Source of the DNA: Hippopus hippopus
Taxonomy: Eukaryota; Mollusca; Bivalvia; Cardiida; Cardiidae
Reading direction: 5' to 3'
Assembly (NCBI GenBank): GCA_946811185.2
Contig: OX328102.1
Span: 53,297,619 to 53,361,618, forward strand
DNA: 64,000 bases
Shown here: positions 10,333 to 20,972 of the stretch, in pieces
Numbering within the stretch: position 1 is the first letter of the stretch
How the letters are laid out: each line of letters starts with the position of its first letter
Position numbers and translations under genes: made by a program
Notes under the pieces: generated by a model
What the model saw: only the letters and a program-made list of their open reading frames with translations
Told to the model about the DNA's origin: nothing
Database searches by the model: none

Positions 10333-10440
10333 TTCGGAAAAGGTCACTGAGTCGCGCTCAGCAGCATTGGGGCCCCACAGAAATTTAAATGAGGCAAGAA
10401 ATCAATGGTGAATTCACTGTTGATTATCCATCTCTTTCAT

Positions 10441-10460
10441 ATGAGAGCGAGCGAGCGAGT

Positions 10461-10495
<35 letters not shown>

Positions 10496-10499
10496 AGAG
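10441..10499. repeat. (GCGA)/(GC)/(GA) microsatellite
   Basis: GAGCGAGCGAG grades into GCGCGCGCG and then a GA run; simple repeat inside the TTAA-flanked transposon. Confidence 0.9.
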
Positions 10500-11310
10500 T
10501 TGGAGGGTAGTTAGAATAGAAATTCGACAAGCAGATTATGGGATTTTTTTTTTTATTTAAGATCGTATGAATGCGGAAAATACAAAAGTTATGACGTTAG
10601 ACTTACCCATTTAACCTGTGTAAAATTCCAAATTCCATTCACATTTTATAAGAAAAAGGGCTCAATATGGTCGTGAAAACAAAAGAACAACTTTGTACAT
10701 GACATGTTTAGGACAAGTGCTTGTTAACCCCCAGCTGCAAGCCGGGCAAAAAAAAATGTGAGACCACAATGGTGCGATACCAACATCAAAGAGGCGCCGA
10801 ATTAACCCTTTGCGTTGATGGAACACACAATTCTTTTCGCAAAATAAAAAGTTGGCGCACTAAAATCTTGTGTAAAGTTTGTATGTAGTTATAAATTTTT
10901 AATTTACGCTGCATTTTTATGGTCAGCAATCTGCATCTGTTATCTGGTACATGATTACAGCGAGAAATACGGAAGAAGAGAGTTAAATAATTTTTGTCCA
11001 CGTTGGTATTTCCGCTTAAATTTTACTCCTTTCATGTCTCAGTATGTAGGAAATGGACTGACCCTGTATTTTACAGACGATCAAAAACGTTTACTGCATG
11101 ATATGGAGGGCAGGAAGGCAGGAAGGCAGGAGGCAATTCAGACAATCTTTTAACGTTGTTGTTGATGAAAGAAACAAATTTGAAATTGTGAAAAAAAAAA
11201 AAAAAAACACGTAGGAAAATAAATGAAGATCAAGTGAAAAAATAAAAAATGGATTTAACTTTAATAGCAAATTCAGGATGTGTGCTGGATTTGACATTGT
11301 TCATGAATGT
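10500..11310. other. left part of TTAA-flanked transposon, no gene
   Basis: No supported ORF. There is a short (GGCA/GGAA) stretch at about 11105-11132 and a homopolymer A run at about 11190-11206. The LINE 3' tail begins at its right edge. Confidence 0.5.
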
Positions 11311-11313
11311 TAA

Positions 11314-11333
11314 ATTCAATTCAATTCAATTAT
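11314..11333 (-). repeat. LINE 3' pentamer tail
   Basis: About four ATTCA/TTGAA units end the element. The same architecture with (TTCTG)n occurs at 58910-58930. Confidence 0.8.
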
Positions 11334-11461
11334 TTATTCTGTACATATTAGGCCTCTGGCCCATTATACAAACACTTCAGAAATCAAAACACCTTGGAGT
11401 GCCACCCTATCTACAAAATATATATTAAGACTAAAACTTAGGGAACCTATTGCGCACGAGC

Positions 11462-14400
11462 CTAAGTATTACGAATATTAACATAAGTTTTTCGTTTTTC
11501 GTTTGCCAAATACAAGAATTTTGACAGTTTATAAATTATATGAGGTTCTTCACTAGACATTAAAATTATAAAATCCTGCATGGTTCTATGGTTTGAAATT
11601 AAGTTTCCAATAATATTTCTTCTTAAGTCATTATAAGCCTCGCATTCAATCAAAAAATGAAATTCTGTTTCTACAATGTGAAGATCATTTGAAAGACAAA
11701 AGTTGCAGACTCTATAGTTACGATCAATTCCTTTGTGTCGGCCTTTTTCTATCATAAGATCGTGTGTTGATGATCTAAATCGCACTAGTGCTTGTTTAAA
11801 TATAAAAGGTAGGTCGATAAAAAGATATTTTTCTGGGGATAGAAGGGATTTATAGCATTTGTAAGAATCTGCTTTACTAGTTTCGTGTAGTGTTTCATTC
11901 CATTTTTGTGCATAGATGTCAGTGACTCGTTGTTTAAATATTGTTATAAACTGGGCACTGTCGCCTACATCTTGTGTCAACCATACAAAACCAAAGCCAA
12001 ATGAAAACAAAAGTTGCTTTATATTACTAGCCCATGTTTTTCTGCCTGCATCGTCTAACTGTTTTAACATTTTGTAACATTGGAATGGGTAGCGATGAGT
12101 GTCCATACGCAGAAGTTTAATCCAGTACTTAACAGATTGGGTCATATAATAAATGCAAAGTGGTAGTCTGCCACATTCACCGTAGACAAAAACACTCGAA
12201 GTTTGTTGTGGGAGTGAACAGTATCGCTTGCAAAAGCTAAGGTGGACTGATTCAACTTTCTCATTATACTGGTAGCCCCACACTTGGGCCCGTAGCATAA
12301 GATTGGCCTGACCATACTATCAAATAGCTTGAAAATTTCGTTTGGTTTAAAATAGCCAAAAGACATTTGATAATTAAAAATACATGCAATAGCTTTGTTT
12401 GCTTGCTTAATTGAACACTCATGTGTTTTAGCCCAAGATAATTTAGGGGTCATATAAACTCCTAGATACTTGTAAAACGACACACTTTCTAATAAAACAT
12501 TTTTAAAGTACCATTTTTCATATTTTCTAAGGGGTCCCCCATTTCTAACAACAACGATCTTCGTTTTATCTATGTTAACTTGCAGTTTTACTTTATCACA
12601 GAAATCTGCAATACAATTTATTTGTCTTTGTAATTGTATACTGCTGTCACTCATACTAGATATGTCGTCTGCATACATAAGTGCGTATAGGTCACATGTT
12701 TCTTCTGATATGAAAATACCTTTGTCAAAAGAGTTTTTTAAGTGATTAACTAAATCGTTAATCACTAAACAAAAAAGGAGAGGACTTGCCCCACAGCCTT
12801 GCCGGGTACCAACCGTACAAGGAAAATAATCAGATAACCCCTGATCAAATCTAATACATGATTTAAGTTTTGAATAAAGTGATTGTAAAACAGTCAAAAA
12901 TCGTCCATTGATACTCTTATTTTGTAAGGAGTTCCACAAAATTTGATGTTGAACTGAGTCAAAGGCTTTAGAAAAATCTATGAAAACGCAATATAATCTG
13001 CCCCTAGTCTTAGACAAATACTTTTGGACAACTGATACAAGGGTGAAAATATGATCTATAGTTGAGTAACTGCGTCTGAAACCTGCCTGTGATTCATCAA
13101 TGACGCTGTTTTCTTCACACCAAAGGTAAAGCCGATTGTTTAAAACATGCACAAAAACTTTTGATATAGAATTGATAAGGGAGATTCCCCTGTAATTGTT
13201 CGGGTCTAATCTTGATCCTTTTTTATGAATTGGAACTATTATACTTTCACCCCATGAGTCCGGAACTATACCGGTTATGAAAACCTCGTTAAATAATTTG
13301 ACCAGGTATGGTATGATAGCCGTAGATGTATACTTTAGTAGGTCAGAACTTATACCGTCAGGACCCGGAGATTTCCTAGTATGTAGATTTGACAGGGCTT
13401 GAGTTATCTCCCTTTCACATATATTAGAATTCAAACAATCACTTTCAATTTCCAGACTCGGACTTGTCAATTCGTCGTAATATTGAACATCCTTTCGATT
13501 TAGTAATGTTTGAAAATAATTGTACCATTCATCATTTGAAACATGCTCCCTTTGGATAGAAGTCGGAACTTTCCTGGAACTTTTTATCAAATTCCAGAAC
13601 ATTGTAGGACTCTTACTGGAGTTAAGAAGTTTCTGTCGTTTCTCTTTTTCAAAAGATAATTTTGCTTGTTTACAAATACTTTTAAATTCATTCCTAGCTG
13701 TGTGGAAAAGATTTAAATCAGACGACTGATTAGTAGTTCTAAAACGTCTTAAACATTTATATTTGTTATACTTGGCTCGTGCGCAGTCATCGTTCCACCA
13801 TGCAGGTTGTAAGGAGCGATGAGAATTGTTACACTGAGGTTGACTGGTGGACATGCAAGAAGTTTTGAAAACATTTTGAAAACAGGGAAACATTTCAACT
13901 GCCGTAGACGTACTTAATTGTTCATAAAAAGAGCTAATCAATTCTGAGAAAGTATGATCAAATCTCTCAGTATCTTCCGCATTCCAATAAAGCCTAGTAT
14001 ATTCATTACTGTTAATAGAAGATGTACTTTCCGTACATAAATCTATTTGACGAAAAGATAGAATACAAATGAGAGGACAGTGGACTGGAAATATGCAATC
14101 ATCAACTTTAAAGAAATTAACAAATTTAAATACGGATGAAGAAGAAAGCATATAGTCTACCACGCTTGCCCCCTCATTCGCAAAACATGTAAACTCGCCA
14201 TTCTCATCGTCGAACAATCTTCCGTTAAATACATGTAGGTCATAGGAGCAACATAGATCGATTAAGGATAACCCAAACTTATTACACACTTTATCCTTTG
14301 ATTTCCTCGGGATTTCAAAGTTATCAGAGGGATATGCTACACTCTCACCAAATATACAACCTATGTCATCATTTGGAATATAGTCTAGCAAATCCTTGAT

Positions 14401-15003
14401 GCGACTGTTCAAATCACCAGCTATAAACAATGCAGTGTTTTTATATCTGTGTACAATGGAGGCAATTTTCTCTCGGAATATGTCAATTCCATTATTAGAG
14501 TGGATATTATAAATTGGCGACTTTTCTGGTGAAATATAGACAAAAATAAATATGATATCCATTCCATTGCTCAGAACTGACCCATTGAAGAAAAGGACAA
14601 CACACTCCTCTAATTCTTGAAAGATTCTTTTAATAAGACCTGTTTGTACCAGCTCGTTCTTGACAAGAACGGTAACTCCGCCTGAATTTCTTTTAGCATG
14701 CGAAGATCGTTTTCGCACAAAATCAAAATGAGAATATTCTGGGAAAGCATCATCGAAGTCCCTTTCTTCAACAGCCCAAGTCTCACACATACCAAATAAA
14801 TCGAAATTTTTGACATAGTCATGAAAAATAGAATCATACTTGTATTTTTTGAATCCTTCTATATTAACACAGGAGACTGAAATATCGTAGTCTGATATAT
14901 TATATCTTGGGTAATTTATCTTATTTTCCGGTACATGTTTATTGTGAGAATCACTCGCATTAATATTATAGACACTGCCTTTGTCTGAGCCTCGGCCTGT
15001 TCC
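11462..15003 (-). pseudogene. LINE ORF2, endonuclease-reverse transcriptase, one frameshift
   Basis: Counted from the codon after the ORF1 stop, about 1180 codons. The first 71 codons contain no Met and include the first endonuclease strand (ISVSCVNIEG). Then come CETW with the catalytic Glu, GDLN (about 196-199), VVDYML and HCPL. RT motifs follow: KSPGPDGI, NNYRGISLIN, QAGFRRSYSTIDH, FIDFSKAFDSV, GTRQGCGASPLLF and YADD (about 777-780). The frame breaks at 12286-12291, where GGGCCC appears to lack one G relative to the expected CYGAQVWG. The next frame continues to a C-terminal CNFC...HFLIEC zinc-knuckle-like end and stops at 11462. There is no RNase H. It reverse-transcribes the element at nicked target DNA. 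Confidence 0.9.
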
Positions 15004-16275
15004 CTAGTCACTGGTTTGAATAGGGCATTTTGCCTCAAAGTCATAAGAGTATGTAAACCCGTCCACTACAAGTTTATCATAGCGATAAAAAGCCGATTTA
15101 TTTTCACTTATGCTTTTCTTAAGTAAAGGATAAAGGGCAGTTCTTTGTTTAGTAACACGGGGCGGAAAATCCTCAACAATTCGAACCTTGCTGCTTTCTT
15201 CTGTGGGTCCAGTATTCCTACGCTGTGTGGGATATGTAGCGAGTACAGTATCCCGATCTTTAAAGAAAGAGAATTTCACTATAATTGGTTTGGGCGACGG
15301 GCCACCAGGTAGTCTATGTACTCTCTCGATTGAAACGGAGGATTCGTCTAATCCCAGTCGTGAGATCTCATGTCGAACCTTAGTTTCAGTAGCCGCCCAA
15401 GTTTCATTTTTCTCTTCATCAATACCGTAGAATTTCAAATTATCGCGCCTTGACTGCGCTTCCAAGCGCTCATTACGCCTCTCAGAATCAATAGCCATTT
15501 TTCTAACTTCGTTGATGGAATTCGATAGATGTTCAACTTTTTGTGATAGTTTTTTGTGCTCCTCTTTTAACAAGGTGTTTTCTGATTTAAGAGTGGCCAC
15601 TGACTTTTCCAAGTTGTCAAACTTCGCATTCATATTCTTAACATCGCTACGAATCTCTAGCAAGAAAGCATTTGTATCTAGCTGTGACGGGTCTATTGAT
15701 ATGTTAAGGCCCGTGGGATTACTTGACATGCCAGAATCAAGTATAGTAGATGTATCAGAGAGAGTACTTTCATCGGGATGTTTAGGTTGGTTCATTATAT
15801 TCGATGGCAGTTGGGAATCGGTAACAGGTTTCTCATGTGTATCTTTCAGCCAACGATTGAGATCTGCTTGGCGCTGAGACGATCTTGTGTTTGGCGGTGA
15901 ATTTACAACATTTGCATATGTATCATCAGCTAATGTGTTATTTCGTAATCTATTGCAGTTACCAATCGAGTTACGAGTCTGTCTACGATCTTGCGTTTGT
16001 CCTGCATTACCACCCCTATTCGAACCCCTACCGCTTGGTTGACCTCTCCCAGATGCACCTTTGTCAGCAGGACCTGGGTTTGATTCAATACATTCGGCAC
16101 ATAGGAGGAAAAACAACAAAAGTCTAATGCATATCGGTATTCTCGTCCAGTTCAGACTCAAGGTTTCAAGATGCGATCTAGATTTGCAAGGTTGAAAGAA
16201 GCACCCGATTCTACTCCTGTATGTCGCCAAATCAACACCCATATTTACAGTGGATGTCAAAACTGGTTTTTCCAC
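15004..16275 (-). CDS. LINE ORF1 protein with N-terminal 2A-like sequence
   Basis: 423 aa. Residues 47-60 are hydrophobic (ICIRLLLFFLLCA) and run straight into ECIESNPGP, ending at Pro69. That matches the 2A ribosome-skipping consensus D(V/I)ExNPGP except for Cys in place of Asp. An RG-rich basic stretch (about 75-100), a low-complexity linker, a coiled coil (about 204-275), an RRM-like domain (about 278-345, with RRDNLKFYGI and IERVHRLPGG) and a C-terminal domain follow. These are features of nucleic-acid chaperone ORF1 proteins. The stop is TAG at 15004-15006, and ORF2 follows in the same frame. Met1 or Met12 could be the start. Confidence 0.85.
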   Translation of the reverse strand: MEKPVLTSTVNMGVDLATYRSRIGCFFQPCKSRSHLETLSLNWTRIPICIRLLLFFLLCAECIESNPGPADKGASGRGQPSGRGSNRGGNAGQTQDRRQTRNSIGNCNRLRNNTLADDTYANVVNSPPNTRSSQRQADLNRWLKDTHEKPVTDSQLPSNIMNQPKHPDESTLSDTSTILDSGMSSNPTGLNISIDPSQLDTNAFLLEIRSDVKNMNAKFDNLEKSVATLKSENTLLKEEHKKLSQKVEHLSNSINEVRKMAIDSERRNERLEAQSRRDNLKFYGIDEEKNETWAATETKVRHEISRLGLDESSVSIERVHRLPGGPSPKPIIVKFSFFKDRDTVLATYPTQRRNTGPTEESSKVRIVEDFPPRVTKQRTALYPLLKKSISENKSAFYRYDKLVVDGFTYSYDFEAKCPIQTSD

Positions 16276-17311
16276 TTTAAGTCAATAGGGCTATTTATAG
16301 AGTGCACCGATCCGCCGTGCAAAAGCAAAATACTCTCAAATGCGTCCTTTTGGGGAACAATTCCACAATTTTGTCAGTCTTACTTGTTGCTTCATACCGT
16401 TTGGTTGTCCCATGCAAGTTTCCGTCACGCACAAACCTCTCATTAGTTCAAAAATTCGATTTTTCTATCTCGTTATGTGCTCATTAAAATTCTGTGTTGT
16501 TTACCAAGGGCGACCACTTAAAGAAAGGATACGATTTCTGAGGTAGATTAAGGCTTTTAATTCTTCCCAAGCTGAAGGAGACATGTAAAATGCTGACACT
16601 GATGGTGTAGATCAAGATCAGACTGCGCAGGATTTGTAGACCGTTCAATGATCGACGGTGTCCTATATTTGGTAGAAACAGCCTTAGAACTGTACTCGAA
16701 TGACTTACTTTACACATTGCAACGTTCCTTCTTCCTTCTACCACCTAGTAGAAGAGAATTTTGGCATGTTTCAACTATCTTGAGTTATTATTTCTTTTTT
16801 ATTTTTATCTATTAAAATTCGTTGATTAGGCAGTGGTATAATTGAAATAACTTCAAGAAATAAATTTCAAAATAGTTTTGTTTCCCACCAGAAGAATAAC
16901 TTTTCCTTTTCACAAGTACTATCTCCACTAGGCTAATTCATTCAAAATTTCTTTCCTATGATTGTAGTAAGATGTAAGAGCGATAGAGGTGAAAATTCTG
17001 CAGTGCACAAGTGATTTAAACGTGATAAAGCGATTTATATCTTTACGAATTTCATGCAGTTTTTTCAGTTTTCTGCGTTAGTTCATATATAGCGACCATA
17101 TCTTCTCCGTGACACTTGTAACGTCATGGCAAACTGCCGGAAGTCACGATTTTTTCAATTAGCGACTGTCAGACAGGTGAAAATCCGAAGTTTAAAACTC
17201 TATATCTCGTGAAGTAAGCATCACAGAACGCTAAAAAAATTTTTTTGTTAACATAACTCTAGTATAGTTTTATCCGATTTGGAAATGAAAACTTTGGTCT
17301 GGAGTTACCCT
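16276..17311. other. LINE 5' region and right part of TTAA-flanked transposon
   Basis: No gene. The LINE 5' UTR/promoter should lie at its left but its edge is not defined. A partial GATCAGACTGC palindrome sits at about 16606-16640. Confidence 0.4.
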
Positions 17312-17684
17312 TTAATAAGATTGCAGTAAGTAAAATTTCGAATCATTAACATTTTTTTTTTTTTGTACCTTAATTGGTAAATATTGATAATACTCGAAAT
17401 GAACAGAGGTCTGTAAAATCACAAAGACGACTCGAAATGCCTCCTACGAACAACTTTAAAACCATCCATGGAAAAGGTTGTAGACGAAGGTGTTCCGAAA
17501 CCGTATCTAATTATAGGTACCATGAATGTCAGTTGTGGGCACGAAAGCAGAAAAAATCATGATAAGAGTTAGAATTATCGCGATATTTTTATCATGAAAA
17601 TTTTTGTTTTATCACGATACTTCTCTTAAATTATCATGATAGCTATCTCGTATCTCGCGGCAGAAATATGCCACCATACTAATG

Positions 17685-18173
17685 AGATGCAATGGTATCA
17701 CCTGACGTTCTCGAAGGCCTAGTTCGAATATACACGAACGATAACCAAGGTTGTCTCGATCGATGGCGTCCCTGAAACCGACGGGCTTCTCCATGCATTT
17801 TCGCACCCGTGTTTCACGGCAACCAATGCAGTAACTGACACGTTCGAGTTTTCTCCGATCTTATATATGTGTGTTGTGATGGGTAATCCGATATATTTTC
17901 GAGTTATAAACGGTGAAAATTACCTATATTTGGACTTTACAGGGGCTTTAATAGAAATATGTGATTCGTCAAAAATGCGTTGTCTTCGCATGTCATATTC
18001 CTCGAAGATTCGACCTGTCTGCCGTGACGCGTCACCATCTCCTGCACATGAGAAAATTAATACGCCGCTGATAAAATAGCAATGGAGAAAATAGCTATAA
18101 AAACTACATCTATGGGAAAATATAGCCTGTTTTTCCGCTCCATATATCTTGAAAAATTATTCGAGGTGCGAAT
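17685..18173. other. unassigned sequence between inner and outer inverted repeats
   Basis: No convincing ORF, RNA or repeat. It may be the interior of the element bounded by the 9384/18174 arms. Confidence 0.35.
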
Positions 18174-18273
18174 TTTCTTATTTAGATGTAGTAAACTCTT
18201 CCTGTATTGATGACAAATGAATAAGCGATTATCAGCCTGTCGTCGTTTTGTTTACAATGTCGATAAAGTTTCA
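18174..18273 (-). repeat. outer ~100-bp inverted repeat, right arm
   Basis: Reverse complement of 9384-9483, with a 2-3 nt indel near GTCGTCGTTTTG. Confidence 0.7.
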
Positions 18274-18315
18274 GGTCATTCCAACAGCATTTCATTAAAT
18301 GAAAAATATATAAGC

Positions 18316-18750
18316 GGTCCATAATGAGATTATACATTAAGTCTCCTTTTACCATAACACGGCATTTCATTAAATGAAAACAAATGATGAAAATATACAT
18401 CAAGCCCCCTTTTTCCATGACACGTCATGATATATAAAAGAAAATTGTATCAACGGACTATCCTAAGGGAGACATGTATGAAGTTTCATAAATGTTCGTC
18501 AAGGACTTTAGAAGATATCTGTCCAGGAGGACGAATGGGCGAACTAACTGTTATTGGTCCATAATGAAATTATACATTTAGCCCCCTTTTTTCATGACAT
18601 GGCATTTCATGAAATAAAATCAAATAACTATTGTCTGTGGCATAATAAAGATGAAGTTTAATTACATTTTGTCCTGTAGTGAAAGAGATATTGGTCCATA
18701 ATGAAAATATTTGTCAAGCCCCCTTTTTCCATGACATGACATTTAATGAA
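18316..18750. repeat. imperfect repeats of a GGTCCATAATGA block
   Basis: GGTCCATAATGA(G/A)ATTATACATT, AGCCCCCTTTTT and CATGACATGGCATTTCAT recur near 18316, 18558 and 18693. Spacing is irregular. Possibly a remnant that the pearl-type element inserted next to. Confidence 0.5.
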
Positions 18751-20391
18751 CAAGAGCGGCAAATTGTCGCAAGATACGCCCGTCCCACCGCCAGTTGTCG
18801 AGGGGGGATAATAATCGTAAAGGGCAGGTAGAGGAAAATAGTAGTGCAGCAGAAATCATGTAAGTGATTGAAATAGGCATGAATGTCTCCTCTAATGGTT
18901 AAGGAAACATGCATATAAAGTTTCAGGTCATTCCAACATGAAAAGACAAAGTTATATTGTAGAGAAGCATGAAAAGCTGTAAAAAAAAAATAATAATGAA
19001 TAGGGAATAATTCCAAAAGGGCATTAGGTAAGGTTACGGCTCCAGTGCATTGCACTTTTCGTAACTGCAACAAACATGTTTACCAAGTCTCAAGTCAATT
19101 TGACTTGAGGTGACAAAGTTCCGTTACGGACAAGCAAGAAATACTGTAAAAATGAAGATCAAAGTGGAATTACTCATAATCCGCGCTAGGTAGAGTTATT
19201 GTTCTTGTGCACTGTACTCCGTAATATTGCAACAAACATGCATACCAAGTTTGAAGTCGTTTTGACTTGAGATGACAAAGTTATATTCCGGACAAGCACT
19301 AAATGCTGTAAAAATGACGATCAAAGGGAAATAACTCAAAGACAGCAAGAGGTAGAGTTACAATTCTTGCACACTGCACTTTCAAATATTGCAACAAATA
19401 AGCATACCATATTTCAAGTCATTCCTACTAAAGATGACAAAGTTATGCTCCGGACAAGCAAGAAATGCTATAAAAATGAAGATCAAAGGGGGAATAACTC
19501 AAAATTCGTGCTAGGGAGAGTTATGGATCTTGTGCACTGCATTTCGTAATTTTTCAACAATCATGCATATAAATTTGAAGATGTTCAGACTTGAGATGAC
19601 AAAGTTATATTCCGGACAAGCAGAAAATGCTGTAAAAATGACGATCAAAGGGAAATAACTCAAAGACAGCACCAGGTAGAGTTATGGTTCTTTCGCACTG
19701 CACTCCGCATTATTGCAACAAACACAAATGACAAGTTTCAAGTCAATCGGACTGGAGGTGACAAAGTTATGCTCTGGACAAGCAGAAAATGCTGTAAAAA
19801 TGACGATCAAAGGGGGAATAACTCTCAGACAGCACGAGGTAGAGTTATGGTTCTTTCGCACAACACTCCGTTTTATTGCAACAAACACAAATGCCAAGTT
19901 TCAAGTCAATTGGACTGGAGATGACAAAGTTATGCTCCGGACAAGCACTAAATGCTGTAAAAATGACGATCAAAGGGGGAATAACTCTCAGACAGCACGA
20001 GGTAGAGTTATGGTTCTTTCGCACAACACTCCGTTTTATTGCAACAAACACAAATGCTAAGTTTCAAGTCAATCGGACTGGAGATGACAAAGTTATGCTC
20101 CGGACAAGCAGAAAATGCTGTAAAATGAAGACTGAAAACAACAAAAATTCACTCAACCGCGTAACTTAAAATCGCTCCCAGTCGGCCATTTTGCATCGAA
20201 TCAAAACAAAAACAAAAAAAGTGTCTCGGCGGAATGGGTTATTGTACACACATATAAAGTTTCACGAAATTCTGTCCAATGATATTGGAGATATTCTCCC
20301 GGACGGACACATGGACGGACGGACGGAAGGACGGACGGACGGACGGACAACGCTAAAACTATATCCCTCCGCCTTCGGCGGGGGATAATAA
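18750..20391 (+). mobile_element. pearl-type / Helentron-associated non-autonomous element
   Basis: Architecture: a unique 5' part (about 18750-18900, with CGCCAGTTGTCGAGGGGGGA), a core of ~162-bp tandem monomers, then an ACGG microsatellite at about 20300-20348 and a terminal GC-rich hairpin CCCTCCGCCTTCGGCGGGGGA (20366-20386). This order is that of molluscan pearl elements, now grouped with Helentron-related elements. No Rep/helicase is encoded. Confidence 0.8.
18900..20140 (+). repeat. ~162-bp tandem (satellite-like) monomers
   Basis: The landmark (G/T)CAACAAACA(T/C) recurs at 19067, 19229, 19391, 19554, 19715, 19878 and 20041, i.e. spacings of 161-163 bp. A further diverged unit precedes the first. 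Each contains AAGTTTCAAGTCAAT, GATGACAAAGTTATGCTCCG, GATCAAAGG and AGGTAGAGTTATGG. The last two full units are nearly identical, which suggests local homogenisation. Confidence 0.9.
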
Positions 20392-20804
20392 ATGGCCAGT
20401 GCATAGGTTACATGATAGCTGATTGTAGCTGAATGACTCGTACCAGGTAGCGTTTTATTGAGTAAACGTTTATTTTATTTCAAAGTGACGTTGTCGTTTT
20501 GAAAAGTAGTCCGGTTCTGTATCCAGAGATGGATCTGTGTATCTGAAAAATGCCACCTAGCGGAAAATACTGGTCAAAAAATGAAGACATGTTTATTGTA
20601 AGGGCCTTCCTATTTGCTGGCAAATTTGCGCCGTCTATCTTTTTTTTCTAAGATATTTCTTGGTTAAGTTTGAAGTAGGGCCTAATTATAAAAAACACTT
20701 TAAATACTGTGCCGTATTGGTCATTCATCGGTACATGGGCGGATAAGCAAGGGTACATCTTGGGCATAGCCAAAGTAATTTTGGCAGGGTTAAGGCTGTT
20801 CCCC
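20392..20804. other. intergenic, nothing recognised
   Basis: No ORF, repeat or structure that I can support. Confidence 0.4.
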
Positions 20805-20972
20805 TAGTCGGGCCGATATCGGGGCATATTCTGACATAAGACGGATATCAGCAGCTGACGTCAAGCCGATATTTCAGCATATATCGGGCCGATATTGGCG
20901 CCGAAATCGAAAGTGTCAATTTGAAACACTTTTCGATATCGCACCGATATCGACAGGTGACGTCGGGCCTAT
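20805..20972. repeat. CCGATATCGG-rich palindromic cluster
   Basis: About eight (C)CGATAT or complementary motifs occur in ~165 bp, several as CGATATCG palindromes, mixed with TGACGTC (at about 20858 and 20958). Looks like the core of a short palindromic element or a dense protein-binding array. No TIR pair found. Confidence 0.5.

Larger units (their letters stand above)
11314..16480 (-). mobile_element. APE/RT non-LTR retrotransposon (CR1/L2/Jockey group), near full length
   Basis: Order on the minus strand: a 5' region of uncertain length, ORF1, ORF2 with apurinic endonuclease and reverse transcriptase, a 3' UTR with CAGAATAAATAATTGAATTG and a (TTGAA)n tail at about 11314-11331. The short 3' pentamer repeat and APE-RT layout without RNase H fit CR1/L2/Jockey-type LINEs. 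The 5' end beyond 16275 is a guess and I found no target duplication. One frameshift (12286-12291) and one in-frame TAG (15004-15006) are the only coding lesions I see, so the insertion is young. Confidence 0.9.
9815..17315. mobile_element. TTAA-flanked DNA transposon (piggyBac-like), holding a LINE
   Basis: TTAA lies at both edges (9815-9818, 17312-17315). Termini are AGGGCAACTACAGCCAAAA and the complement AGGGTAACTCCAGACCAAA, so TIRs are ~20-30 bp with mismatches. TTAA targets fit piggyBac. The element interrupts the TCGCGATA element, whose solo copy lacks it. Removing the LINE leaves ~2.3 kb without a transposase-like ORF. Confidence 0.65.
9564..17678. mobile_element. TCGCGATA TIR element, interrupted by nested insertions
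   Basis: It begins TATGGTGGCATATTTCTGCC and ends with the complement GGCAGAAATATGCCACCATA. CTAATG is duplicated at 9558-9563 and 17679-17684. The element's own sequence is 9564-9814 plus 17316-17678, about 617 bp, matching the solo copy at 7738-8360. Subterminal zones are full of TATCGCGATA-like palindromes, which could be transposase binding sites. The superfamily is not clear. It carries no transposase and is non-autonomous. Confidence 0.8.

Noticed and set aside
11462..12298. A separate gene beginning MLRAQVWGYQYNEK
   Set aside because: It is the frameshifted C-terminal part of the LINE ORF2.
18900..20140. A CRISPR-like array
   Set aside because: Units of ~162 bp are repeats throughout with no unique spacers, in a eukaryotic pearl-type element.
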